A stretch of 64,000 nucleotides of DNA from Corbicula japonica (lineage: Eukaryota > Mollusca > Bivalvia > Venerida > Cyrenidae), in contig JAZAYU010000086.1 in NCBI GenBank assembly GCA_038501625.1, positions 2,120,924-2,184,923 of the forward strand, read 5' to 3'. The position numbers and the translations under genes were made by a program. Numbering within the stretch: position 1 is the first letter of the stretch; each line of letters begins with the position of its first letter. Of the stretch, positions 14,101-29,100 are shown piece after piece. The notes under the pieces are model-generated. The model did not search any database and was not told where the DNA came from. It worked only from the letters and a program-made list of their open reading frames with translations.

Positions 14101-17100
14101 TCTGGATCTACTCTGATTACATTTTGGTCAGAAGTACCCTGATGAACCTAAAACTGAACGGTGCAGATCCTGATCATGGCTCAGATTTACCGGCTGATCT
14201 GAAGCTACCAATGAGATAAAGGTGTATCTTTTGAGTAAAGAGTTAAATACTGTGAACACATTAATATTCGCATGGCACTAATTTTTGTATATTTCTTGGG
14301 TATTCTTGCATACCAGATCAGGTCATCCGGTGTTTTCACCCGTGTAGGAAATTTCGATCCTACATCCCCCCGTGTAGAATGAGTCACGTGAGTGACGTCA
14401 CGTCTTCAAGTATCTGACGTAATATATTCAAGTTAGTGACGTCATTGTAAAAAAAGGTTTACGTAAATGTCAATATTTGAACATAAGGAAAATAAATTAG
14501 TATGTCTACATACACAGAAATGTTATAAATAAAAAAAAGGTATGCAAGAAAAAGTATCTTGCACGAGACATTCAGTAAAGATCGAAAAATCTGTCACCTC
14601 GGGTAAACTGTTTTGGCGGGAACTCGGCAGAGCCTCGTTCCCGCAAAACAGTTAACCCTCGGTGACAGATTTTTCCATCTTCACCTCACACTCATGCATG
14701 ATACTTATAGGTTTATCTACAAAATTAATATTCCAATGAATTATAGACTTATAAATAAAAGTGATTTTTATGAAAGTAAAATCCACATTGTAAGTACCCA
14801 CCAATATGCCATTTTACTGATAACCATGAAATGTTATAGCCATGAAAAAGACCAATTATGATTTGATATTCAAATCATTTATTGACTAAGAATGTTTTGT
14901 AATTGACACAAATTCTAAAAAAAATAACAACATTCATGATTGAATGTTTCATTATTTAGTGAATATGTTTTCTTTAGAACAACAAAGTTTGCTTAATCCT
15001 TTACCCCCTATATACAGATTTTATTGTGTGACCAGTGTAGAACCAGATCAGCTGGCACTACACTGTTCACTTCTTGGTCAGAAATAAGCTAATTAATTTT
15101 AAAGAAACAGTGTAGATCCTGATCAGATGATATCCCCCAGATAAATTATTATGATCTCTGAATGTTTTTTCAATTTTTGACTTTCAATATATTTTGTATT
15201 AATTACATGCCCCCGTAAGAAAAACAAATCATAGTATTTTACCAACATTGTAATGTATGGTTTGTTATTTATTTTTGTAGTAAGATTGGCAACGAGCCAT
15301 GGAAGTTGAAAGCTGGTGTATCCAAGAAGCCCCTACGAAGACCATCGTCAGCGAAGAAACTGCCACTGTTGTCGGAGAATGTCATAATACAAGCTGCTAG
15401 AGTTGCCACCCTGAAAATGGTAGATGCATTTGTTTGTTACGTTTATGAAACTCTTGCTTAACCCTTTCCTCCATTTATATGCGTTTATGGTGTGGGCAAC
15501 CATTGTAGATCCAGATCAGCCAGTGAATCTGTGCAGTCTAATCAGGATCTACACTGTTTGCTTCTAGGTCCAAAATAACCTCTTGAATCTAAAAGTGAAC
15601 AGTGTTGCAGTCCTGAGCTGACAGCATAGAATGTACCAGCTGATCTGGATCTAAACTGGTTGCCAATGTAATTTAAGACATGTCCAAGAAGGAAAGGGTT
15701 AATGTTGTTACTTAGGTTAGGTTGACCATTAAAAAATCAATCTGTTCAAGGTATGTGCAATATTTTAACAAAATGAATATAAACATATTTTGTTGCTACC
15801 CAGGATGTTTTTAGTCTGAAGAGCCAAAGATAAGTTTAGGTGGAGTGAAACAAAGGCCAGAATGACCTTGTTTTCTGATGTATACAGGTGACAACGGTGG
15901 AGTTAAAGGACTTGCCTGGAAGTAACATGTCAACCCTTGGTCAGTGTGGAGGATTGAAGTATCTGACGCTGACAAACTGTAACCTTGTTGCTGTGGAAGG
16001 ACTTAGCCAGTGTAAACAGTTACAGTACATCAATGTTCAGGTAGCTGGTTTATTTCATTTTACTGTTTCATTGGGACATTAAAACAGAAAAGAAAATAAG
16101 TTTACTACAGAGACATTAATTTTTTGGGGGACAAATTTTTACATGGCAGCCGCAAATTTGGCCAAAATTTGTGACGTTGTACCATTCTTAGAAGATGCAG
16201 AATTAAATGGTTAATATTGCTTGAATTTAGCCATCTGATCAGGATCTACTGCTGGCTTTTAACGTCAGTAGGATAATATTTTGGTGACTTTTTGGATTTT
16301 GTGGGCATATCAATAATCAAGCCACAAATTTAAAACCACTACAAAATAAGGAATTGAACTTGAAATTGAGATACACAACTTTCAAGTCACCATGAAAATG
16401 GGGTCTTATGGAAAACTATGAAAATTATTCCTAGGATGGAAGTGCATCTGCAGATATTTAGTGGGTTAAGGGTTAAGAAACAATTATTTTATTACAGAAT
16501 AACAGGATAGAGTATGTGGACCTGAAGGATATAGGACAACTTCAGTACCTGAACCTGTCACATAACAACCTGTCATCTATACATGGGATAGACAACTGTA
16601 CCAATCTACGCTGGTTAGATCTAAGCCATAATAACATCACCAGGCTAGGTAAGATAAGCTGTTGTTGGTTTTGAGGTCACTACTTAAGTGGAAACAAATC
16701 CAAATACAGTTTTTTTTTATCAAGACTTTCTTATGAAAACCCTTGTTTTTAGATTGGTGTATGTCATTTGTGTGGGTGGGCTGGCATCAACATTTCATAA
16801 AGTTGAGATCATCAGAATTAGGAAGCAATATATTGAACTATCTATAAGATTACAGGCATAATAATCATGATCTCTAACCTCTGATGCAAATATAAACTCC
16901 AATAAGCTTGTATAATTGAAAAATTTTCTGAAATAAGTTTGGTTTTAATTAATGTAAATGGAGGACATTCTAGAACACAAATATTTGGTATGAAAAGCTG
17001 CCATTTTCACGAAAAGTCAGTGATAGGAAAAATGCTGTAACAACTTATTTGCAAGATCATGCATGGTGTTTTCAGGTGGCACAGAATCTCTTCGTCGACT

Positions 17101-20100
17101 ACACACCCTCAAGTTGTCCCACAATCAGCTGATCAGCACCCAGGGGCTGGGTGTCACGCCCACCCTACAGATAGTGGATGTGTCCCATAATCATCTTCAG
17201 TCAGTTGAGGACATAGAGAAACTATGCCTTCTATTGTCTCTTAATGCTTCATCTAATAACCTTCTAAATGTAAGTTCTACTTCTTAGAAATTGTTAACCC
17301 ATCACTTCATGAGATACCGTAATTGTAGTCTTAGGTCAGTAAATTACTTTTTTATAATACAGTGTAGATCCTGATTAACGTCACGATAAATATGGTTGTC
17401 CTCATATTAAGGGTGGTTATGGTATGACTGTTATTCATGGGCAAACAGTATGTTGATCCAGGTCTTGCCATCTGACTATGATCTAAGCTGTTTGCATTTT
17501 GATTCATAAGTTATTTTTGACCAGGATGTGACCAATGCAGGTACAGATCAGACGGCATGGATGTGCCAACTTACCGGGATTTTCACTGGTCACACATGCA
17601 TAAAAAAGGCATATATATGGAGTATAGGGTTAAAGAGAATTTTGTTTAATACAGTGTAGATCCTGATTCCTGATTAATTTCATAAAAATTAGGGTGTCCC
17701 ATTATATTTAGGGTGTTTATGGTGTTTGATGTTATCAGTGGGCAAACTGTGTAGATCCAGATCAGCAATGCCATCAGATCAGTATCTACAACGTTTTCTT
17801 ATTGATTCATTATCTCTGACCAAGAAGCAACTGTGTAGATCCAGATCAGATTTTCACTCGTTTTTCCATCAGATCAGTATCTACACTGTTCACTTTTAGA
17901 TTCATTTGGCTTTTTTCTGACCAAGATGCAACCAGAGCACATATATACCATCAAATCTTGATCTATATGCGAACATGTGATAAAAACCATATGTAAAGTG
18001 TTAAAATTTTGTTCACTCTGTTCAAGCTTTAATGGATAGAAACTTATTTGTTTCAGATTCCTTCTCTGGATAACCAGGTGCTTTTGATAGAGTTACTGTT
18101 ATCAGATAACAGTCTGTCATCCCTCAGTGTTCTCGCCTCGGTGTGGCTGCCTATACTGGGCAACATACAACTGGAACAAAATAGGTAGGTATGATAAGGG
18201 TAGGAAGGTTGATTGAGAGATAACAGTCTATCATATCTAAGTGTTCTCGCCTCGGTGTGGCTACCTGTACTAGGCAACATTCAATTAGAACAAAATAGGT
18301 AAGTATGATCCAGGTAGGAAGTTTGATTGAAAAAAGGCATTAAAATAAGTGGATGATCAAATGGCTAGCTTAGTTAACATACTTTCACTTAATTCTTTGC
18401 ACAACATTAAATTTAAATGTGAATATGTCAATAACTCATCACATACTCAGTCATCACTCTATGGAATGTGGCTGTTATCCCGTGGCCAAACAGTGTAGAT
18501 CCAGGTCCCATGATTATAAACCTTTTTTCATGCTCAACTCAATTTGAGCATGAAAATAAGATTGCTTGATTTTCCGTTATTATCTAATATAAAACATTTT
18601 AAACTGAAAATACAACAAAGTTTGTCTCTTTAACAACCGTAGAACATACAGTTATTTCTTTTTTATGATTGTTCTAAATGTTCTTGTCATATAAAGTTTG
18701 AGCACAGAATTGAGTTGAGCATTAAAAAAGTTTTATAATCACAGGGCCAGATCTACATTTATGCCCTCTGAACCAGGATCTACACTGTTCACTTTTTGAT
18801 TCTTAACTTTAGATTATTTCTGACAATAATATTTTACCTCCTGCAGTTTCACATTGTAGATTTTAAACACAGGAGTATGTGCCTGTATGCTTAATAAGAA
18901 ATAAATTGTTTGCAGCAGCAGAGTTTAATTCAGTTAGATTAACTATTTGTTGATATCGCATGAAGAAGTGTGTAGATCCAGATCTGTTGATATCCTATGA
19001 AGAAGTGTAGATCTAGATCTGTTGATATCCTATGAAGAAGTGTAGATCCTGATCTGTTGATATCCTATGAAGAAGTGTAGATCTAGATCTGTTGATATCC
19101 CGTGAAGAAGTGTGTAGATCTAGATCTGTTGATATCCCATGAAGAAGTGTGTAGATCCTGATCTGTTGATATCACATGAAGAAGTGAAGATCTAGATCTG
19201 TTGATATCCCATGAAGAAGTGTGTAGATCTAGATCTGTTGATATCCCATGAAGAAGTGTGTAGATCCTGATCTGTTGATATCCCATGAAGAAGTGTGTAG
19301 ATCCGGATCTGTTGATATCACATGAAGAAGTGTGTAGATCTAGATCTGTTGATATCCCATGAAGAAGTGTGTAGATCCGGATCTGTTGATATCACATGAA
19401 GAAGTGTGTAGATCCTGATCTGTTGATATCCCATGAAGAAGTGTAGATCCTGATCTGTTGATATCACATGAAGAAGTGTGTAGATCCGGATCGGTCTTCA
19501 CATCCATACTGTCTCATCTAGACCTTTACTGGTCACTTCTTGGTCAAAAATAATCTGTGTAAAACGTGTGCAGTGTTGATCCAGATCAAAGTGCAAAGAT
19601 GTGCAGGGTTATCTGGTTCTACACGGTTTTGCCATCTTCATAAAGTAAAGGGTTACATTTAATATGAATGTATATCTTCAGCATTTCAGAGTTGCCGTCC
19701 CTTCAAAATTGTCTGCTGCTTAGGGAATTGAATCTCAGTGACAACCAAATCTCGGGTAAATATTTCTCATACTTCATTTTGTTTTGTCTGGACACTTGTT
19801 CACTTCCCACATGATAATTTACTGGTTCTTGCATACCTGATCAAGATTTTACCTTTTCACAAGTTAGTCAAGGGCCAAACATAAAATGGCATCTTGAGAC
19901 CAGTGTCTGGTCACAAACATCTGATTGGCTGAAATGGAGACAAATTGGTCTTCAGATGCAGTTTTATGATGTTAGTCCCTTGACCACCTATAAAACTTTG
20001 ATAAAAGTGGTCGTCTAAAGAAGGTGGTCTTTACTTGTGGGTGTTACATGTGCAAAGCATTGACATGGGATTGTCAAATAGTGTACATATAAGTGAGGTA

Positions 20101-23100
20101 GTTTTATTAAAGGGTGGTCTTTTTAAAGAGTTTAGCTGTTTCAATTTATTATAAATAACTCTGCAACTTTAGAAAAATTAGATTGAAAATAAAGTTACAG
20201 TCATAATGAAATGGAAAAGTGCAGAAATAGGTGTTGATTAGATTGTTGTGGTTAAAATGTGGTAATAGAACTCTCTGAGATCTGCTTGTGGACGGTTTTT
20301 CACTCTGCCGTCTTGTTAGCAACTGTTGTGAACTTGTGAGTCCAACTCAAAATTTCTGCTCTTGTTAATTTTATTGTTTAATTATCACTATCTATCAAAT
20401 GGATCAACAGCAAAGTCTGATATCAAGTTTTGCACATGGCCAAATGTGTGTGGATTTGTGAAAATGACATATAGATGCCATATAAAATTAAAACTGGTTG
20501 TTGAAACAAACATTAATGGAAGACTATTAATAATACACTTGTATCCTCTAAAATGAATGTATCATTCTAGATTTTACCAGTTTTAGTTCCATTAGAAGTT
20601 TACCTAGGCTTAAGATCATTTCACTTCAACTGGAGACCAGTCTCAAATCTCAAGCATGTGACAGGCTGAAGTGGAGAGTTGTCCATGTCAGCCAATCAGA
20701 TGCTTGAGATTTGAGACATCTCCATTTCAGCTAATCCTATGCTTGAGATTTGAGACTGGTCTCTGTTTCAGCCAATTAGATTTTTGAGATTTGACGTCTC
20801 CAATTCAAGTTTTATAATCTTCACTCTTAGTTTCACTGTGACATTTTCAGTGCTGGAGTCGGTCAGTAAATGTGTGGTGTCTTGTTATTACATGGAGCAG
20901 CTGATTGTAGCGGACAATCCAGTGGTCACAGATCTAAATGACAGGTCAGTTCTGTGAGATTATATGAGATGTCATTCCTTGTTGTGTCCTCGGTAATTTC
21001 TTTGACAGTTTTGTGAGATAATTAGATAAAACCTTTTTTTATCTTTTTTTATCTCCTTATTTCATGGAAACTGCTAATACTGCTTTACGCCAAGGAATTC
21101 AACCTTTTATTACATGGGCAACCAGTGTATTCATCTAATTATCAAAAACATTTGCCGGTTATTTTAAGTCATCATTAAGCTTGAATTGCACATGTAACAA
21201 TTCAGATGTTGTTTTTTAATTCATAAATGAATTCAAGTAGGCTGTATAAATTCATTTATGCATTAAAACTATGGTTTGTAAAATGTTGTTGCAATGTATA
21301 CATGAATTCATATTTACGCTAAGATACCATTTTAAAGCTTATATATTTGTAATTATGATATTTGTAAGAAGTAAACTCATTTCAACAGATGAAATATATT
21401 ATTTTACTTGATTTACAGTTTCATCAACAAGTTAAAGTGTTCTTGTCCAAGGCTGAGTGTCAAGTCCAGTGATGAAGCCTGTCCTGCCCCGAATTCCACC
21501 CCAGTCAAGCCGAGAACCAGTTATGAGGCCATGAGTCTAACTCAGTTGCGCTGTCTTAGAGAAATCATTAGCCAGTTCCAGCACAGTGTAAAGTAAGTTA
21601 TATCTTGAAGTTGTTTTAAAGGAAAAAGTGATTAACCCTTTCCTTCATTGATATGCCTTTCTGGTATAGGCGAACAGTATAGATCTAGATCAGCTGGCAT
21701 GTCCGTGCCATCTGATCAGGATCTACACTGATTGCTTCTTGGTCAGAAATAACTAATGTAGTCTAACAGTGTAGATCTTGATGAGACTGCACAGATGTGC
21801 CAGCTGCTCTGGATCTACACTTGTTGCACAAAAAATGCATGTAAAAATGCATATATATGGAGGAAAAGGTTAAATTATAATTATGTTAAAATAAAACAGC
21901 TTTTGTTGGAATAAAAAAAACACATTTTTTTTAATTTTATGATTCCTAATATCAAAATAATAAAGTAAGTCTTTCTGACTATATTCAATTAATTCATTAT
22001 TTTACAGTGTTTAACAGAAATATTATTGTAATACTATTAATTTATGGAACATTTTTATTTTTTCAATTTTTTGAGAAACTAACTTGTACATGTTTATGAA
22101 ATTCAGGTACCATGTTAATAAAACTGAGAATTGATACCAATCTAGAGATATAATACTGTGCCTTAGGTTATAAAACTGAGCATGGAAACCAGTCTCAAAT
22201 CTCAAGCATCTGATTGGCTTGAGAGACTGGTTTCCATGCTCAGTTTTATAACCTCCAGCCCTGGTTTTCATTTTCAGTTTTAAGTCTGGTTTCATGTTTA
22301 TTTGAGAATGGAAACTAATCATCAGTCTCAATAATCTGATTGGTTGAAAAATGAGAACAATCTCAGAATTGACCAATGGGAAGCCTGAATCTGAGACAGT
22401 TTTCCATTCTCGGGTTTGTAACTTATGTTGCCAGCACCCATACATATTTGACATTCCAGCATGATAAACTTAAATTTTTTTTGTCACTCCATATATACAC
22501 GTTGTCATGCATGTGCAACTTGTGAAAATCCAGATAAGCTTGCACATTCATCCCATCTGATCTGGATCTGAACTGTTCACATCCTGTTCCGATTGAATCT
22601 AAAAGTGAACCATGTAGATCCTGATCAGCTGGCATAGATGTGCCAGCTAATCTGGACGTACACTGTTTGCCCATGTAGTATGGAGTAAACAGTTAACTAT
22701 TTAAATTTTGTCATATATAAAATATCTTTACAGAACAGCTGAAAATGGCAGCCACACCTTAGATCAATGTGATATGTACTACAAGTTCTGCGACAAGCTG
22801 TTTAACATTGCTGTTGAGTACAGATACGCTCACGAGTATGGCGAAGTATCAATAACAATTCCTTCTGCACCAACGGTACCTAAATCTGGCCGGCCTTTGT
22901 CAGCAAGACAGAGGGAAAAATTCATGAATCCTAAAGAGATGTTCGAAAATGCCTTAAAGAATACGCAGAGTGACTTAAAGACAGATGACTTAAATCTTAA
23001 TTCAAGTGCTGTGGCCAGTAATCCAAAAGATTTGTTCAACAATGCAGTAGGGTTACAGCAGAATAGACCGCTAGAAACTGTCCATGTTCCGCAGAGTTAT

Positions 23101-26100
23101 TCTAGTCCTAAAGATCTGTTTGAGAATGCTTTGAAGGGTGCTGATCCACCTCGGCAGTCTCTACTGGCTAATACGGCAAGTGGAAAAATTGATCCAAAGA
23201 TGAATGGTCACGTTCAAGGCTTGGACAGCAAACTGATCAGGTACTGTTATTAACCCTTTTCTTCATGGGTTATTGCTGTAATCCCATGGGCTATGGGCAA
23301 AGTGTAGATCAAGATCAGCAGGCACATCAGGATCTGTACTGTCTTGTTTTGATTCATTAGGTTATATCTGACCTAAAAAGCAACCACTCTAGATCCAGAT
23401 CAGAAGGCATTGATCTGCTGGTAGAAAAATGTTTAGTAAGCTGTTTGAACTCTCATTGACAATGATACGGTTTCAGCCCTGTCCTCCAAGAAAATAATCT
23501 CATAAAAGACATAGTATAAAAATATCTTTCAATACAAATCACATTTGTTTGGGGAAATAATTATTTACTCTTGGTGAATTCACTGGCCTGTGATTTGTAG
23601 ATAAAATGTGGATGCTTTTGACAATGTATTGCATAACCATTTACTCCATGGATTATGGCTGTTATCCATAGGCAAATAGTTTAGATCCAGATCACCTGGC
23701 ACATCCATGCCATCAGATCAAGATATACACTGATCACTTTTAAAATTTTAAGATTCATTAGGATATTTCTTACCTAGACGTGAAAAGCGTTGATCCTGAT
23801 CAGATGGCATGGATGTGCTGGCTTATCTGGATCTACACTGGTTTAATTGAGCTTCAGGTTTAGAATAATCTTCAATTCTGTTATTCAGCCATTTTATTTG
23901 AAAGCTTAGGTTACTTACTTACAGTCGCCTTTGCTGGGCTTTGATGTTATATTAAAATGAACCATTGTTTGATGAACACTAATTGCTGTCACTTGTTTAG
24001 GGGTGTAACGATACAGCTACCTCACAATATGATATGCTACACTGGTCATACATGTAATAAAACCAGTATAATATGCAGTAAAGGGATGATTCAGACTGAC
24101 ATATATTATAATGTACAATTATAATTATGCTCATGTTGTTACAGTGGCGATAGGCGCACCAAATCTGCCACCACTATCCAGGCTTACTACCGAGGCTGGC
24201 ATGTCCGGCACGAGATCGCTGAGCACACCAAGTTATGGTTGGCAGCAACGACTATACAGGCGGCTTGGAGAGGGTACTGGTGTAGACAACAGCTGAGGGG
24301 TAGAGCCCAAGGTCATGGGGTCACCCCAGGGAGTCGGGCAAGCCTGATACACTTTGATCCAGAACAGTTGGAACATTTGAACAAATCAGCTGTTATAATA
24401 CAAGTAGGTTTTAAATCAGGTTTTTTTTTTTGGAAAACCCTTGTTATTAGATTAGAGTATGTCATTTGGTGGGCAGGAAAGAATCAACATTTCATTAAGT
24501 TTTTGTTTAAGTTAACTTTTTGTCTGACATCACAATAGTAACTATCAGGACAAGTTTCATAACTCTTGTATTTTGTCATAGTTATGTTCTTTTTTCACGT
24601 AAAATTTAAGAAGAAAACCTTGTTTTGTGGAATTGTTATTAGTTAATGGAGCTAAAATGGTCTTAAAAATGAATATATGTTTGAATGGATTCATCATGGA
24701 TTGAAATTCATAGGACTTTTGTCATGTCTTAAAATCAAAGTGTGTTTACTTAAAATAAACTTAAGTTTGTTTGATTAAGCATAGGTAAATATCTGCCTGA
24801 CTAATCTACAAGAAGGGTTAAAAATGTGTTTTTTAGGCCTGTTGGAAAGGTTACATTTTACGCAAGAGGTTAATGGCTGCCCTGGAATACGCCCAGTGCG
24901 ACTTTGGCGATGATGATGACGAGGATGTGATGAACATGGGAGACGAATTTGACTTCGATAAGTTCATGGATATTGACCAGGTACATGTAACAGCTGTTCT
25001 ATTACAATCAGTTTCTTAGGTGTGTATGTATATTGCATGAGTGTGAGGTTAAGATTGAAAAATCTGCCACCAATGGTGAATGTTCTAGTGGGAACTATGT
25101 TTTGCTGAGTTCAGAGTTTTCTTTCTTAACAGATATTTTTATACTGCAAAGAAATTTCTTGAATTTGATTGGATAATGTGCCGTTGATGTATATAGATAT
25201 TAACCCACGTACCTTAATTTCCCTCTCTGGCCTCTCACCTTTTGTTGTCATCTGCCATTTTGTTTTGAATTTCCATAAAAATGCATAATTTGAAGCCAAT
25301 CTTGTAAATTATAAAGCTGTATGCTTAGGGATTACTTAAATTGTTACAGAAAAAATTTGTATCATGTTTTAACATAGAAAGCGATCAGTTTATTCTCAAA
25401 TTTTGTAAATAAAATCAAATCGATAGTCCATTCAATTTTCTATAGAAGTGGCGTCATGCAGGTAAATTAATGACATCAGACATGTAATTATTGAGGTTTT
25501 CAGAGGGAAATTAAGCCGTTCGGCATTAAATAAGCGAAATAAATGAAAAATCGATGTTTTCTTACTATTTTTGTCCGAAAAAGTCTTTGCAGTATAATAA
25601 AACAATAATTTGGTTTCTTGAAAGGGTATGTGAGGATATATTGCCTGTCTGGTTGTCATAATATCCCTCGCCTGCGGCTCGGGTAATATGACACCCAGAC
25701 CAGCAATATATCCTCACATTCCCTATCAAGAAACCAAATAACTATATAACATTTTTGTATATGTATACAATCTAAACTTTGTTTTATTTAAACACATGAC
25801 ATTACTCATTTGAGCAAATGGTATCTTTTTCGCCGTGTACCGTAAATTGGGATATTTTGGCCTTGGTTAATAATTGGCCTAATTGGCCACTCTAATGAAA
25901 AGGCCAAAATTGAACACATCAAAATATGTCACAGGTGAAAATCAAGCCCAGTTAGTGCTAACACAACAATACAGATTATTTTTCACACTTCGCCAACGTT
26001 GATCACTATTTTTATCGCTTGTAAAAACAACTTGATAAATCTCATTATTTTAATTTTCAATTAGTGTATTTAAGTTTGTTGGATTATTGTTTGTTGCAAT

Positions 26101-29100
26101 AAATGTTGTGAAAATGTGAAATTGGTTTTATAATAATAATAATAATAATAATAATAAATTCTTTATTTTAAGATGGTAAACTCTTAAGTTTCATACATAG
26201 TCAAATAACAATTATACAAAACTTATTTTCAAGAGGCCATCTAACTACACACAGGCACACACAACAATAATACAAATAATAATAAATAATAATTATTAAA
26301 TAATAATAATAATAAAAAAAACACACTCACACACAAAATCAAACACGTTTACAGAGCAGTGTTCTAAGAAGTCAAAATATTTTTTAGCAAGTAAGTTTTA
26401 TAAGTCTTTTTAGTGTTTTAAATGTCATATCGTTATTTATTTGCATTACACCTACATATTTTTATGCATTTTAAATTTATATTTCTGCATGTGAAGTTTT
26501 ATTTTTGTATTTAAAATAATAATATGAGTAATTTTGCTATCCTTTGTTGCTTTCTCCTATATGTATCGTTTATAAATATGTCTAAGATAACTGCCGACCA
26601 ATCTGATAAATTAGCGTACCTGACACGACAAAATAACATATTTGTGTTTATTTTTTGCCACACACTGATAAATGGCCAAGATTAAACTGGCCAAAATAAA
26701 ACACAGGCACTTTGGGGCAAAATGGCCAAAATATGATGACACCAATATATCCCAATTTACGGTATTGGCTGGTCAAAATTTCAGCCAATCAGATGCTTGA
26801 GATTTGAGACAGGTTTTATGACAGGGCACTGTCTAAAGAAAGAGGATCATTGCAAAAAAGTGATACATGAATGTAAATGTTCTGTTTTAAAGTAACATAA
26901 CTGCTTTATGAGTGTTATCTTACAATGAAGCATACGTTTGAAATATTTTTCAGGATTTAATTGACTCTGAGTGGAAGCCACCTGCAACTCCAGAAATACC
27001 AAACCAGTAAGTCTTTTACATCGTGCTTAGCTCAGTGCAATATATTATAATGCTTTAGATACCATAAACATTAATTAAAATACCCCAGGCAGCCAGTTTG
27101 TAAATTGTAAATATGTAACTTTGAATAGTAATGTCCAAGGGAATCTATCCAAAATTTTAAAAATGGTTGGTGTGGAGTGATTGAAAAAACAATATGTTCT
27201 TTTATTATATTTGTGCAAAAATGGAAAATAATATTTTGGCGTGGATATGAATTTGCACAACTCTATTATTTTACTTAGACACAATATTACACAGTAAATT
27301 TTTTCTGGGTTTTGATTTTGTGCATTGTCCTATCAAAAATAAAATAATATAGAGGTATGTGAAAAATCTAGGACATTGAACAGTGTTGAAGTCTGAAATG
27401 AATAATTTGATTGGTTGTGTTGTATATTTGTCTTTAACCCATTACTGCATATATAACTTTTTTTATCGCATGTGCATAGAGTGTAGATCCAGATCAGCTG
27501 GGACATACATGCCATCCAATCAGGATCTACACTGTAAGCTTTTAAATTCATTAGGTTATTTCTGACCAAGATGTGACCAGTGTAGATCCAGATTTGATGG
27601 CATAAATGTGCCACCTGATCTGGATCTACACCGGGAGCAAATGCGATAAACCCATATTTATGGATTAAGGGTTAATGGTTGTTGATTTTGGTTACAGTTA
27701 TCCAGTTTTAAAGAAGCCTCCATCTGGAAAGCCCAGAGTGCCTCCCCTGAACCCCACTGACCTCCGACCTCCAAGTAACCCCAGACGGGCCTGGCGCAAC
27801 CTCGAGTCTCCACTTTCAGATACTGGGAAAATTCCACGCCCACCATCTAGTGTTGCCTCTACTGAACTGACTATGAGATCGGGGGTGTCAAGAAAGGAGG
27901 AGAAAATGGCAGAGGAATGGTAGGGTTCAACTATGTTTGACATATATAATCTAACCTAAAGGATAGTTTATAGTGGTAACGATGCAATGCCAAGTTACAG
28001 TTTGGGCAGAAACAATGCTCTGTAGATTTACTCCCAAATCAGTTTAGGCTGAAACAATGCTTTGTAGAGTTACAGACCCTGAAACATAGCACTGCCAAGT
28101 TATAGCCCCAAAACAGTTAAGGTCGAAACAAGGCTCTACAAATTTAAAACCCCAAAATAGATGTCTGAAGCCCAGATTTTCCATTGGAACAGAGCATATT
28201 CTATTATTACTTTTGCTAAGATACCATATATCCCTTTAACACTTTTAATTACTATTGATTTTTTACCATTAGTTGACTTTTCTTTTTGGACAGTAACTCG
28301 GCAGAGATTTGTTATTAGCAAAAACAGTTCACTCTGCCCAGAGTTTTCCATTCAGAATTGGCACATATGAAAGATAATTATTTCCTTTCCAAGTATTTTT
28401 TTAAAAATTGCTCAGTGAATAAAGTAATCCTTTACTTCATACATACGAGTGTTGTATGATAAATTCATGGACTTTTGTTATAGAAAGAACAAACAAACTC
28501 ATATCAAGATAATTTTTATATCGTCATAATTGTCAATCCATCGCAAACAAAGTACAGAAAACCGCTAGTCAATACATATAATAGTTTACAAATAACAAGG
28601 GTAAATACAAAGGCTATCAACGCGCACCGGAGCACGCTGTTAACAAAAGACGCTCACAACGTCAAAAAAAATCTCATTAAATTTCACAGCCAAATACCAT
28701 GTTAATATGAACTCCAAGAATTATGAATTCATTCCCTAGATTATCCCCTCTTCCTAAAGCACTGTTCAAAGCATCACGGTATTTAAAGACGCATCGACAT
28801 TTTCCGAAATTTCACGCACAGAAAGGCGACGGTCTTCATCAAGCAACGCCGTAACTTTCTCTTTAATTGACGTTGAAATCTTCTTAGGTCTTCCGCTTCG
28901 GACATCATCTTCTAATCTTTCTCTACCCTTTTGATATCAATCGTGCCATTTAAATACCCAAGATCTACAGCATGATGTATGTTTTGCTTCCCGAAGTTTT
29001 TCAAGCGTCTGTGTCGGAGTAAAATCTAGATTCACGCAAAGTTTAATATTTGCACGGACTTCGTGGTCAGTTTTTGACGTCATGCGTTTTAGACACCTTT

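Noticed and set aside
22023..22454. 143-codon minus-strand ORF
   Set aside because: It runs through palindromic MITE copies (GFHAQFYNL-type peptides recur at every MITE), so it is repeat-derived.
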